Below, one piece after another: positions 34,231 through 44,845 of a stretch of DNA of 50,808 nt. How positions within the stretch are numbered: position 1 is the stretch's first letter; each line of letters opens with the position of its first letter. Source of the stretch: Golubevia sp. BC0850. Its lineage: Eukaryota; Basidiomycota; Exobasidiomycetes; Golubeviales; Golubeviaceae. The position numbers and the translations under genes are program-made. The DNA is taken from the NCBI GenBank assembly GCA_012976225.1, contig JAAVVG010000051.1, positions 1-50,808 of the forward strand, in the 5' to 3' direction. The notes beneath the pieces are model-generated. The model did not search any database. It worked only from the letters and a program-made list of their open reading frames with translations, and was not told the DNA's origin.

Positions 34231-34980
34231 GTGAACCAAGAAAGGGCAACTTGCGCTGTATCTCAAATTCTTGAACAAGAGATCAGACGACTCAACTTCT
34301 TGTTCCGAGCAATCATACACGATGCTAGGACCCGAAGGTATGAGGGCATTCACAAACACCAAAAGGATCAGATTCGATTCGATCGAATCAGAGCGTATTG
34401 CTTCGGAGCAAAGGATTCAAAAGCTGGGGTTCTCCATGACTCAACTCAGAAAGGTCTATCTCTCTTGAGTGTACTTTCTTCAAGCAAGAAGTAAAATGTC
34501 TGCCCTCGTCCATTGATCTTACATTTTTCTACAAGTTCTTGTGCTTGCCTTCTGCGTTCAAGTAGATCTTATCTTTAAATCCGTCTTTCTTTTTTCCTCT
34601 CCGGAAGCTTATGGCAACCCCGAGGGACAATCTGGCTCTTGCCAGAATCAAATCTTTGCCCCCTTCCAAAAAGTAGCAAGATTGGTTTGACTGTTCTGAT
34701 CGCTGACTTCGTTCTACAGACGGAAATTGTTACTGCTGATGAAACAATTCAAACCATCGGTGAATGCTCCTATCCAGATCTTTTCTCCGCTTTTTGTGGC
34801 GGTAGAGGGTCGGAAACCTGCGAACCCTTGCTTGATGAGAAACAAAACGCCACGCAAATGCATAGAGATGACAAGGTAGAAATCTGGATGAGGCGAATCG
34901 ATTCTGGTCGGAGACAGGCCAGTGATACCATTCGTAAAGTAGGATTCATCATCTGGTCGATCAAATCTATCTTTTGATCT
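34231..34980 (+). other. Possible exons of a small gene
   Basis: A frame at 34271-34458 reads SIESERIASEQRIQKLGFSM, then QLRK, before a gt at 34454. A later frame ending with TGA near 34977 reads FVLQTEIVTADETIQTIGEC, then FCGGRGSETCEPLLDEK. Both look coding, but I found no phase-consistent join and no ATG for the second. The second has four cysteines in its visible part. Confidence 0.25.
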
Positions 34981-35528
34981 CACGCGGGACTAACAATTCT
35001 GTATGCACAAGATAGTGTCCAGCGGTATCATTTCGGACATATCCATTCGCGGGTGACCGCGTAAAAAATTTCGAACGGCCCTTTTGCCACGGCTAGTCAC
35101 CTTCCGGGTTCTAATCAATCGCCTCCCAATCAATCGCCTCCCTGTCTTTCAATCTGCCTTAGTTCGAGAGAAGAATCTAGTCCATGTTATGTACCTTTTC
35201 CTCTCGACCTCATGGCTCACCTTGAGGTTCCCCTAGGGTTCGTGCAGTCGTGCAGTCTGCCAAGCGCGCTAGGAGGACTTGAGACACTGAATTCTTGGAG
35301 GTCAGCAGACGACGGCTTTCGCAGCGAAAAGATTTAAAATCGTCTCTTTCGTTCGTTCGATCCCCTCCTTTCACTCTCCAAAGTGAAGGAATCTTTGTCT
35401 CCTTCTTGAATTTTCTTTCGAACAATCCAGTACCAAGTGAGTACAGAAGCCTTTAAAATCAAACTTCAAGACTGTCGAATAACCCAGATATATCTCTCTC
35501 TTGTCTTCCTCATATTCTCTGATTTTCT

Positions 35529-35828
35529 TTGTCCTTCTTGTTACTCATTTCCTTCCTTGAAGATTTCAAACGCAAAGCCGTCAAACTGGATCCCATAACC
35601 ATCATTAGATTCCTAGACAGCAACCGAATCTACGAGGTAGCAGTAAACGCACAAAAAGGATCTCTGAACAAGGACAATCTAAGAAAGGCAATCCGCTTAT
35701 CCACTGACAGAAAGTATGAAGTGGTGGAAGAAGGCCATTCTCTTTGTATCATTATTGACATGTCTGGCTGTGACGACATCCTCAAAGGGCTTAGACAGAT
35801 CAGGGGAGATTGTGTCAAACATGTTTGA
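35529..35828 (+). other. Protein-like open frame overlapping the cysteine-rich ORF
   Basis: The frame follows a polypyrimidine stretch ending in ag at 35562 and reads VKLDPITIIRFLDSNRIYEV, then LSTDRKYEVVEEGHSLCIII. It ends with TGA at 35826-35828. It overlaps the next frame (35716-36027) by 113 bp on the same strand, so at most one is likely translated across the overlap. No family is recognised and no upstream start was found. Confidence 0.3.
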
Positions 35829-36027
35829 AAGAGATGGGTATGTTCCAAGTTGTACCGACGGAAAACCCAACATTCAGGAATGTTTGGCAACTTGTACTTG
35901 CGGACAAACTGGCCTTTTGGACCACTGTAGATACATAAGCTGTTATGACGATTGTGACTGCATAACTGGACCAGATACTCCACCACCAGGTACAGATCCG
36001 GGTGGACAAAAAAAGGAACATTTGTAG
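35716..36027 (+). CDS. Candidate small secreted cysteine-rich protein
   Basis: The ATG at 35716 opens a 103-residue frame. Its first ~24 residues look like a signal peptide: basic n-region MKWWKK, hydrophobic core AILFVSLLTCLAV, polar TTSSKG. The remainder has eight cysteines packed into about 40 residues (CTDGKPNIQECLATCTC, then HCRYISCYDDCDC) followed by a Pro/Gly-rich hydrophilic tail. Size and layout resemble fungal small secreted proteins. No homologue is recognised, and the overlapping frame at 35529-35828 leaves the true gene structure open. Confidence 0.4.
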   Translation: MKWWKKAILFVSLLTCLAVTTSSKGLDRSGEIVSNMFERDGYVPSCTDGKPNIQECLATCTCGQTGLLDHCRYISCYDDCDCITGPDTPPPGTDPGGQKKEHL

Positions 36028-36137
36028 TCAGCCAAGGGTAGTGATTTCTCCTTCGCCCTACATACTATCCCTCTCTTGTCTTCTTTTTTAATCCACATAC
36101 AATTTTCAAGCTGTTCGCCCATTCCTGTCCTATGATT

Positions 36138-36774
36138 TTATTTCACCAAACGCGAGACTCTGTTATAGAGCTTCCAATCATCTGCAACCCAAACTGAGAG
36201 CCCAGATTGAAACCCATCTCTTCTTTCTTCCCATCTCATTGGCTCTATTTTGACTCTATCGGAGCAATGAAAGTCTAGTGAAAGTATTTGTCTCCTTCGT
36301 TGAATGTTTTGGCAAGGCATGCATTTGTCTTCATCTTCAGCCTTTCCTCCGAAACAATTCTCAGATTCTCCACTGTTCTCTTTCATTGATTCATGGTAGA
36401 CTTTAGCGCTCTATAAGTATGACTCGACCATTCACCTTTCTGAATGCTTTTTGGATTCTCTTTGGTCGCTCCTCTGGTTTGAACTTGAATTTCCCCCCTC
36501 CCCACCCAAATCTCCATTCTTGTTTTCTTTCGGCTTCGTCACACAGTAAGCTTCGCCAAAAGTCAGCAGCCTCTGAAACTCATCCCGAGTGACTGATACG
36601 TAGAATCCACGGCAGGCAATAAAAAAGGTTCGAATACAGGAAAAGGGTGAAAGTTTGAGGCAAAGGAAAAATTTGGATTTTTCTTTGAACGTTAGAAGTC
36701 GTCGGTTCAGATTGAAAGCAAGCAGAAGAAAGGGGAACAGAAAGCTCACCCTCAGACTTGGCAACACCCGCCAT
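36138..36774 (-). CDS. Tentative short gene, unrecognised
   Basis: On the minus strand an ATG at 36774 gives MAGVAKSE before a gtgagc donor. A frame then reads VTRDEFQRLLTFGEAYCVT and a Gly/Ser-rich stretch to KKHSE, and another reads MPCQNIQRRRQILSLDFHCS to WVADDWKLYNRVSRLVK with a stop at 36138. The first join keeps phase (acceptor atcag near 36594). The second, at about 36435-36385, does not fit as I read it. The start codon coincides with the left copy of the direct repeat that flanks the 174-bp insert. Confidence 0.3.
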
Positions 36775-36783
36775 TATCTGCTG

Positions 36784-36957
36784 TTATCTGTTATAGCATG
36801 TATTAGTAGACCTGCTATGTTGATCAAGCCACTCACAGAATCATCACTAGCGTATCACTTTGTACTTTTTCTGAAATTTCAAATGGCACAGCAATAGCAT
36901 GGCAGGTTTTTTTAAAAAAAAATTAAAAAAAAAAAAAAAAAAAGAAAGAAAGCTGCT
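36784..36957 (+). mobile_element. 174-bp poly(A)-ended insert flanked by 11-bp direct repeats
   Basis: Identical ATTATCTGCTG copies at 36773-36783 and 36958-36968 bracket the segment; extended to 14 bp they differ at one base. An A-rich tract (36914-36951, mostly A) ends just before the right copy. This is the layout left by LINE-machinery retroposition: target-site duplication, body, poly(A) tail. The body (about 125 bp) has no A/B box that I can recognise and no coding potential, so it may be a short SINE, a 5'-truncated LINE end or a retrocopy of an unknown transcript. Confidence 0.55.
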
Positions 36958-36959
36958 AT

Positions 36960-37722
36960 TATCTGCTGATAGCAGCTATTTTGATAGCGGGGTCAAGAAT
37001 CTGTCGTAGCAGTGCGTCAGTGCATAGATGGTAGATGGTGTGCAGCGAGTCTCCGTAACCAGTCCTAGCTTGAACTAACGAAAACCCTGAGCCTTTCCAT
37101 TGATGGCAGTGATGGATAGCGGCGACAAATTGAGCTGCGACCTCTTGAGATATCAGCTTTCTGGTTTCTTGCCTTTGGTGGTCCACATACAAATAAATCT
37201 CACAACTGAAATGAACATCGGTCAAGCATAAAGGATACAGAAAACCAAGTACTAGCACCGACTCACTTCATCTTTGGCCTGGTTAACTCGATGAAAGTAC
37301 GAAGATCACCATGCTCGTAGTATTCTTCCATACAGAGAGCACCAAGGTCAACATCTAAGTCATGAAACTCAACTTTATTGTCATGGGAGATGGTTTTCAG
37401 CAACATGCCTTCAGAGATAATGTTTCCCTTTGCCTTTTGGCCGCCGGTGCCTGGTCGGGGAATTTTGATTCGAAAAGTTAGTCGAAATTTTGAACATTAC
37501 CGAAACAGATACATAAAGCGTCCAGTCAGCATTTCTTTATTCTTGGATTCATTGAGATGTTTGAACAGACATGATTATCCGACGAAGTCTACTCAGTCAC
37601 TGAAGAGTTTTTCACTAGAGAATCTTACTGACCTTTGCATCTCTCTGTCTCTGAACCAAATGAACCGTTCCGAAACCGCCTTCAGCAAGAAGTCTTACGT
37701 TGTCGTAGGTTGAAGCAGGCAT
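36960..37722 (-). pseudogene. Protein kinase N-lobe fragment, C-lobe missing
   Basis: Exons 37722-37629, 37450-37267 and from 37205 downward join with correct phase. Exon 1 starts with MPASTYDNVRLLAEGGFGTV, a start codon followed at once by the glycine-rich loop. Exon 2 has KGNIISEGMLLKTISHDNKV and LCMEEYYEHGDLRTFIELT, a hinge region with the GDL motif typical of NEK-type and related kinases. Exon 3 has LISQEVAAQFVAAIHHCHQ, the helix just before the catalytic loop. The expected HRD, DFG and APE motifs do not follow; the frame instead continues about 45 unrelated residues to a stop at the flank of the 174-bp insert. The conserved VAVK-type lysine is also not evident. It is a truncated, probably non-functional kinase gene. 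Confidence 0.65.
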
Positions 37723-38253
37723 GATAAAAATGGTTGCTGTTCTGGGGGTTCACCTGGTTGAATATTTTCTCTGCTTATAGTTTCAGAAAAGGTAACTTCC
37801 TTTGTCTGCTCTTTTTCTGACTATCCCTTTCTTCTGCTAGTGGTTAGTGACAGAGGGAAACTCTACCTGTTCCAGATGAGACAAAAGGACAAAATAGCGG
37901 TGGAAGTGGACTGGACAAGAGCGCCAAAAAGCTGATCCAAACTCAACACAGACCTCTGAAGGGTCTACACTGCAAATAGTTCCACTTAGAGCGAAGACAG
38001 ATCAAACTGCGAAACGTAATCTTTTGCTTCCATTATATGTCTCAGAGTGAGGCAGTACATCAGAGAAAGACGGGCAATCTGATCGATAGGTCTTCTTTCA
38101 GGGTGAAAGTACCCTGGCAAGAAGAACTCACAATGTCCCATAACAGAAAAGAGGCCATCAGAAGGTGATGGAAGAGAGGTGGAAGCACAGAGAGTCTAGC
38201 CTTATTTATTCTTCTGACAGCGGATTGTCTATTTTGATGCCACTTTCATGCTC
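37723..38253. other. Intergenic, nothing seen
   Basis: Upstream flank of the kinase fragment. No coding frame, repeat or RNA gene is convincing. Confidence 0.5.
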
Positions 38254-38871
38254 TTATTCGGTTGAAGATTCAAAGAAACAGAAAAGGGAAGATCTATGAG
38301 GCTCCCTGCGACTTGAACCATAGGGTTTCTTCAAGGGAACAACTTGGACACAGAAACAGTCTAATTGATCATCTTCTTCATTTGTGCTGTGATACCAGCT
38401 GTACGTCTTCCACACTCTGTTAAGTTGAAGCTTGCCCTTTTTTGAAAAACTCAATCGAAAGATTGAAAAGACAGCACATAGCTTCGCTAAGCAAAATCTG
38501 TACGAGTGATAGTCCTGCCGGAAAGCTCTCTCTTGAAGCTCACAACATTAAAAGAGACACGAAATTACAGGGCTCGCCCTCGTCATCCCGCTCACCCAAC
38601 AGAAGCACGACCTGAACTAGGTCTGATGGATAGGGTTAATGGCTGTAAAAGCTGTAAAGGCAGATTCGACTGGAACGAAGAAGAGTTGGATGAGTCATCT
38701 CCATGTCTAAACAAACTGAGTCAAGAAAACGGTCGAGACTCTTCTTTTACTAGCAAATGGGTTGAGACTCGAAATAAGAATCTGAGCGAGCAGGCCACGA
38801 GCAAGGTGGAAGACACCCGAAAAGGGAGAGACGGTCTGGAATGTAATCGATTTCTCAGCTTGCAGAAGTAA
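38254..38871. other. Two opposed short open frames
   Basis: A minus-strand frame at 38254-38454 (RVWKTYSWYHSTNEEDDQ, LDCFCVQVVPL) and a plus-strand frame at 38506-38871 (VNGCKSCKGRFDWNEEEL, SKVEDTRKGRDGLECNRF) both read somewhat like protein. Neither has an ATG at its start or a recognised domain. They may be exon remnants. Confidence 0.25.
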
Positions 38872-41800
38872 GCGAAGCGAGTATTCCTTTTTTGGGGGAA
38901 AATCATTAGCAAGAATCACAGAAAGATCTCATTTGAGGAGGTAACTCAAGCTGATAAGCTACTGAGTTAACTTGCTTGATCACTTTGAAGGGCCCAAGAA
39001 AGCGATTGTCTAGCTTCTGGGTGGGTCTTTGAGAAGGAAGGTTTTTGCTTGATAATTTGACTAGTTGTCCAACTTCAAAGACAACAGACTTGCGATGGCG
39101 GTTGGCGTTTTCTGTGTAGCGATGTTGCGCATTTTTCAATGTTTCTTTTGCAATAGCTTGACTGTGTTGAAGGGACTCGATGAGTTTTGAGGCAGCAGGG
39201 ACTGGTGAGTCCATAATAGTGAGATCGGATCTTGGATGGAAGCCATGAAGCAAAAAGAAAGGAGATTGCTTTGTGGATGAACTTTGAGAGTTGTTGTACG
39301 CAAACTCTGCTAGGGGGAGCAGCTTTGCCCAATTGTCTTGAAGGTGGGTAGTGTACACTCGAAGATACTGCTCTAAGATTTGATTGATCCGTTCCGTTTG
39401 ACCATTTGTCTGGGGATGGAAAGCTGTTGACAGGAGAGGTTGGATCTGGGCCTGTCTTTGAACTTCTTTCCAAAATTGAGCTGTGAATGTGGAGCCTCGG
39501 TCCGAGACAATGGTGTCTGGAAGTCCATGAAGCTTGAGGACATTGTTGATGAATTGTTGAGCTAGATGCATTGCAGTGTCTGAGGTGGATGCTGGAACAA
39601 AGTGTGCCATTTTGGAAAATCTGTCAACGAAAACCAAGATGGCATCAAAACCTTCACTTTTGGGAAGGGCCACTATATGGTCCATCGACATGGAAGACCA
39701 TGGTCTATCTGGAATGGGTAGTGGCTGTAGAAGACCATTTGGCTTGTGATGGTGATTTTTGGGGCGTTGGCATCTTGGACATTGGCTGACATACTTTCCA
39801 ACATCCTTTGACATTCCAGGCCAGGTGTAAGAGCGAGAGAGAAGCTCTACTAGTTTGTCTCGTCCCGGATGTCCAGCAAGGTGGCTGTCATGTGCTTGTT
39901 CTAAGATCTTGGGTGCAAACAACTTCGTTTTCTGGGACACAAAGTTGGTGTTGATGGAATAAGAGACCAGACTGGACGTTGTATTCTTTTGGTAGAGGGT
40001 TCTGAATGATTGACTGGAGTTGTGGATCTTGAGTGGTGGCATGAAGAAGTTGGTCTTGAAGATTCAGATGGTCACGACTTGCCTGAGTAGAGGAGATCGA
40101 TACATGTTTGTCATTTTCCAGTATTTGTAGTGGCTTGAGAACTTGTCTTGCTTCTTCTCTTATGGCTCGCCCCTCTTCTAAGAGATTGGAGGGGCGGGAT
40201 AAGGCATCAGCCTTGTTGTTGAGGTGGCCAGGTCTGTAGATGAGGTTAAATTGATAGTTGCTCAGGGAGTTGTGGCATCGCTGGTGACGGAGAGTAAGGT
40301 GTTTTTGAGGTTGAAGGAAATAAGTGAGGTTCTTGTGAACTGTGTAGATGTTGAAAGGGACGCTTAAGGGTTGAAGATAGTGTCGCCAATGTTCCAGGGA
40401 CTTAACAATTGCAAGTAGCTCCTTGTCGCCTATTGAATAGTTAACTTCGGCAGGCACCATGGAGCGTGAATAGAACGCCACTGGATGCATTTTCCTAGAG
40501 GTTGGGTCACGTTGGCTTAAGATGGCAGAGATTGCATAGTTGGACGCATCTGTCTCTACAATGGTTTGCGATCTTGGTGGTAATGTTGGAGGATCAGGGC
40601 AGAAGTGAAGCATTGCTTGAGGTGTTCAAAAGCTTTGGCTGCCTTTGTATCGAAGTTGAATGTTACCCCTTTTCTGAGTAGATGAGTCATAGGTTGAATG
40701 GTTCTGGAATAGCCAGTGATGAAGCGACGATAGAAGTTGGCAAAGCCTAGGAAAGCTTGGAGTTCTGTGATGTTTGTAGGGGTTGGCCAGGGAGTAACGG
40801 CTTTGACCCTATCTTGAGACATTGAGACACCAGAAGGTGAGATGATGTAGCCAAGGTATTCAGTGGAGGTGCAGTGGAAGTCGCATTTTTCCGCTTTACA
40901 GTAGAGTTTATTATCCATAAGACGTTGAAGGACCTCTGAAACATGTTGATGCTGCGTTGGTGAGGCCAAACGGCATCACTAGGGACTCGAAGTGGCCATA
41001 GCATGTGCGGAAAGCTGTTTTCCATTCATCTCCTTTCTTTATGCGAACCAGGTTATATGCTCCACGAAGATCCAGTTTAGTGAATATTTTGGCGTGGCGA
41101 ATCCTGTCCAAGGTGTCAGAGATGAGGGGTAAGGCCAGTCGATTCTTCTTTGTGATTGCATTAAGGCCTCGATAGTCCACGCAGAGTCGGAGTTCTCCAG
41201 ATTATTTTTTTACAAACAGGACTGGCGCGCCGGCAGAGGATTTTGAGGCGCGGATGAATCCTTTGTTCAGGTTTTCTTTGATGAAGTCTCTTAGGGCGGC
41301 CAATTCTGGCTCCGATAGGGTGTAAAGTCGTCCAAAAGGTGGATTGGTATTGGCTTCGAGGTCGATACAGTGATCGTGGTTTGCATGTTGAGGGAGCTTG
41401 TCTGCAAGTGTCTTCGAGAAAGCTCCCAGGTACTTGTGGTATTCTTGAGGCAGGGATTCTTTGATGCTCTGGAGGTACTCTGGTGGGTCAGGGATTGAGT
41501 CTGGAAGGTGAGCTACACCAGAAGAAGCAGGTTGCGCAACTGGTCTGCGAGGGTGCTCGATTGTCCCAACAGATGATAGTGTTTCTTCAGTGGTAGTGAC
41601 CCATCCGTAAGAACTGCAATCTTTGAGTAGGTAAGCCATATGGGGGCCCGATACTAGGCTTACTTGGATATTTAGCTTTATTGGGGTAGTTACTCTCACT
41701 TTGCTTGTTTCTGCAGATTCTTGAAAAGGGTCCGTGACTACAGGAGCTGGTAGTGGTACTGTTATTTGGGCTTGATGTGATGCTAAGGTACTCAGAGAAG

Positions 41801-42619
41801 GGTTTGGCCTCAAAGCATTCTTGTGACTTGAGGACTTGAATGGGACTTCAGGTGGTGTTTGACTGGATCTTTGAAAAGCGAGGTGTGGGAGCATAGTATT
41901 CATGGCATGTGTGACTGATGTTTCTTGAGGAGCAATGGTTCTTGTTTCTTGAGAGTTGATAATTTTAGGTTGCTGGCTCTTAGCTGCCAGTCCTATTGCA
42001 AGTGGCATGGCATTGACTGCGGTTCTAGAAGTTTGGCAGGAGGTGTGGCAAAAGGTAGAGTTGAAGGAAAGGGAATTTGTGCGCCAATTGATGTCTGGAT
42101 TGTGTTTCTTTAACCAAGGGGTGCCGAGAATGAGTTTCAGGTGATCTAGTTCAACAACAAAGAGAGAATGAACTTCTTTGTGTCCTTTGATCTTGAGTGT
42201 AAGGGTGGCATAGTGAGTGACTGGGGAGGCAAATGGAGTTCCATTTGCTGTGTAGAATTGGCAAGGTTTTGAAAGTGGAAAATGGGTAGGTGATTTGAAA
42301 GGACCAGATCTTTATGGATCAAGTCGACTTCTGCACCACCATCAACAAGTGCGTGGCTAGAGACGTTGATATTTTGATGTTGAAGTTGGCAAGGTAGGAA
42401 GATTCGGTCCATAGAGGTGGGTTCTAGAGCGAGGGATTGGGATTGGATAGGGGAGGCTTTCAAAGTTTGACTCAGGCGCTCTCCTGGCTTTCCTGGTCTT
42501 TGAGAAAATCCGGATTGCTAGACTTGATGTCATACACTTCGGTTTTGAAGAAGCGTCGTTTACTTGCAGGGCAATTGGCTGCCATATGTCCCTTTGCACC
42601 ACAGTATAGGCAGAGGTAA

Positions 42620-43030
42620 TGTTACGGGGGTTGATGGCAATACGAGGGGCACAGTTACGAAGATAGAATAGGCTGGAAGTCAACAAAAGCTGAAGATTCA
42701 GGACAGAGAACAATAGAATATCGGATGAGGAATTATTTATATACAAATGAGTGGTGGTTTATATATGTGTTTGAGAGTCAAAAACAAAGGGGTTTTGGGA
42801 ACAAAGGTTGGAACAACACAGCCCAGGATCAGAGAACAAGGGAACACAAAGAACAAGGAGACAGTTAGAGAGGAGGGAGGGGAACAAAGGGAATATATGG
42901 TCTGTGCGCAACAACGACAAGGGACAAAGGGGAAACGGTCTATGCGCTTGCCTCAGAATCAAGCAGAGCTTGAGACTTGTGTAGAGTTCGACCATAGGAT
43001 GATCGGGCTACTATGATGGGCCCTGTAACA
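42620..43030 (-). repeat. Nested solo LTR of a related family inside the Ty3/gypsy relic
   Basis: The 411-bp insert has perfect terminal TGTTAC/GTAACA inverted ends and shares patches with the host element's LTR (the TATATA region and GGAACAAAGGTTGGAACAAC), so it is a diverged relative. It interrupts the gag region just before the CCHC knuckle (CLYCGAKGHMAANCP). The flanks look like a degenerate 5-bp duplication. It must be younger than the element it sits in. Confidence 0.85.
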
Positions 43031-44008
43031 GGTTTAGTTGCCTTCTGCGTTGTTTCTCTTCTGTGGTAAGTGGTCCGCGACGAGTAGTCTTGGCTAGGGT
43101 GTCGATATCCATAGGAGTATAGGAAGTGTTGGGTCCAAGTTGAGGCTGTACCGGCTTGGGGTTCCAAGTGTTGTTGCCTGTGTTCTTGTCCCAGGGAGTA
43201 GGAGCATTGGAAGGGTGTACGGTTGAGATGCGATTGTTCTGAGGTTGTCTTGATCCGATGTTGGTCATTTGGTCCTCAATGTACTCACTCGGCTTGTTGC
43301 ATGAGAGAGGCCAAGTTGTCAGACTTAAAGTCGATTAATGCCATACGAATGTGGTTCTTGAGGCCCTGTTGAAAATGTTCACTTCGAATGGACTCTGGTA
43401 AGGAGTCAGGCAAACGTCCCAAGAGGCTGCAAAACTCTCTGACATAGTTATGCACAGAGGTGCTCTGGCGGAGCTGTATCCATTCTTGGTAGATGAGACG
43501 ATTGTTTTCAGGGTTTCCAAATTGCTTGATGAACTCTTTCTTGAAAGCACCCCAGTCTCTCATCCATTCAGGTGATTGGTTCTTATCTACAAGATCAAGC
43601 TGCTGAGCTAACCATACTTGCGCTGGGGAGTTGGTAGTTAGGAAAGTATAGGTCATGTTGATGCAAGTAGGCAGATCCATGGTCCCAGAACTTGTGTGGA
43701 AGTAGAAGTTTAATGAGCGTAGAAAGTTCTCCGTTTCGGCTTGGGATCTGGCATAACCGGCAAACTTGTCAGGCATGGCACCTTTGGGTGTGTTAGGGAG
43801 CCTTGCCCCATATGGTTCTTGTTTGTCTTGCTCGGCTAGTGTTTGAGCTTGATGATTCTGTACTTGACGTTGGATTTCTTGAAAGCCTGTGAGCAAGCTA
43901 TTGTTGTTCTGTTCTATGACTTGTTGCAGGAATTGAGCAAACTCTGGGACATTGGTGTTTTCGGACATGACTTGCTGATTCAGAACTGGCTGGATTGATC
44001 TGATATTC

Positions 44009-44413
44009 TGTAACGGGGTTAACTAGTAGAAGATAGGTAGAGTGCTAAGGAGGTAGACTTGAGACTTGACAAAGGCTGAGGGCAGCTGCGAATCAGCATT
44101 GGGAACTTGGTGGCAAAGGCTAAGGGTGGAGTGGCAAAGACTTGAGGTTGAGACTTGACTTAGGGGACTAAGGAACTTGAGCAGGTAGAAAGGACGTAGG
44201 AATTCAATATCAGATGAGGAACTATCTATGTACAATTGGGGAGTGCTTTATATATGTTTGAGAGTTAAGAACAAAGGGATTTAGGAACAAAGGTTGGAAC
44301 AATGTAGCACAGGAACAGGGGCAAGGGAACAAGGGAACAAGGGAACAAGGGACAAAGAGACATGGAGACAAAAGAAAGAACAAAGGGGTCAAGGGTACAA
44401 AGGATCTGTGACA
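44009..44413 (-). repeat. 5' LTR of the Ty3/gypsy relic
   Basis: 405 bp; on the minus strand it begins TGTCACAGATCC and ends CCCCGTTACA. It contains a TATATAAA box near 44250 and three or four copies of an 8-bp TTGTTCCC unit near 44320-44345. It lies immediately upstream of the gag start. Confidence 0.92.
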
Positions 44414-44575
44414 ATTCCATCTGAGGTTCCTGCTGGAGTTGATTTGCAAATCTTCAAAACATCATGAGGAGAGAATTTGTTTCAATTCTCCTGTTTGTTT
44501 CTAGATGTCAATTCTGTCGATTCTTCGGGCAATTGTCCTTGCTGTCAATCCAGTCCAATGGATAGCCTAGACCTT

Positions 44576-44845
44576 TCACTCTATTTCTTTGTTTGTACCA
44601 GACGCGTACTTGACTGCCGCTCCATTCCGTAATCGACAGGCTTCACAGCACCACGCTTGCTGCTCATCGCCGTCTTGGAACATCACCATTGGCTGAGCGC
44701 ACTCAGGCGTGCCATTGCATCTCCATCTCTGAACTGAGAGAATCTGACATCCCTGCTGGGAAAAACGTTGTTCCCTTTCTTTGTTCTTCAGACAGGAAAG
44801 ACTTAAGGAGAACGATCCATTGACAGATGGGAGATAGAAGGACAT
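44576..44845 (-). CDS. Small cysteine-rich open frame, zinc-finger-like
   Basis: An ATG at 44845 opens 89 residues ending NKEIE. The second half reads RWRCNGTPECAQPMVMFQDG and AWCCEACRLRNGAAVKY. The C-x5-C ... CC-x2-C spacing could bind a metal ion. An internal intron (gt near 44815, ag near 44763) is possible and would remove the middle. There is no signal peptide. It lies 163 bp outside the LTR of the Ty3/gypsy relic. No family is recognised; it may be the last exon of a larger gene. Confidence 0.35.
   Translation of the reverse strand: MSFYLPSVNGSFSLSLSCLKNKEREQRFSQQGCQILSVQRWRCNGTPECAQPMVMFQDGDEQQAWCCEACRLRNGAAVKYASGTNKEIE

Larger units (their letters stand above)
38930..44413 (-). mobile_element. 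Ty3/gypsy LTR retrotransposon relic
   Basis: The element lies on the minus strand. Its 5' LTR is at 44009-44413. Next come gag (about 43968-43285 and on to a CCHC knuckle near 42600), an aspartic protease with a DGGAEVDLIHK motif (about 42460-42150), and reverse transcriptase (about 41200-40650). RNase H ([17 protein letters not shown], about 40610-40140) and integrase (HH-CC zinc finger and DDE core, about 39970-38930) follow. The order protease-RT-RNase H-integrase defines Ty3/gypsy (Metaviridae). No second LTR was recognised at the integrase end. The coding region looks broken in several places and is further split by a nested solo LTR (42620-43030). Near identity of its LTR to the solo LTR at 32867-33261 points to fairly recent family activity. 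I treat it as a fossil. Confidence 0.93.

Noticed and set aside
36905-36951. A-rich tract considered as a plain microsatellite only.
   Set aside because: Kept as part of a retroposed insert, because exact 11-bp direct repeats bracket the segment and the tract abuts one of them.
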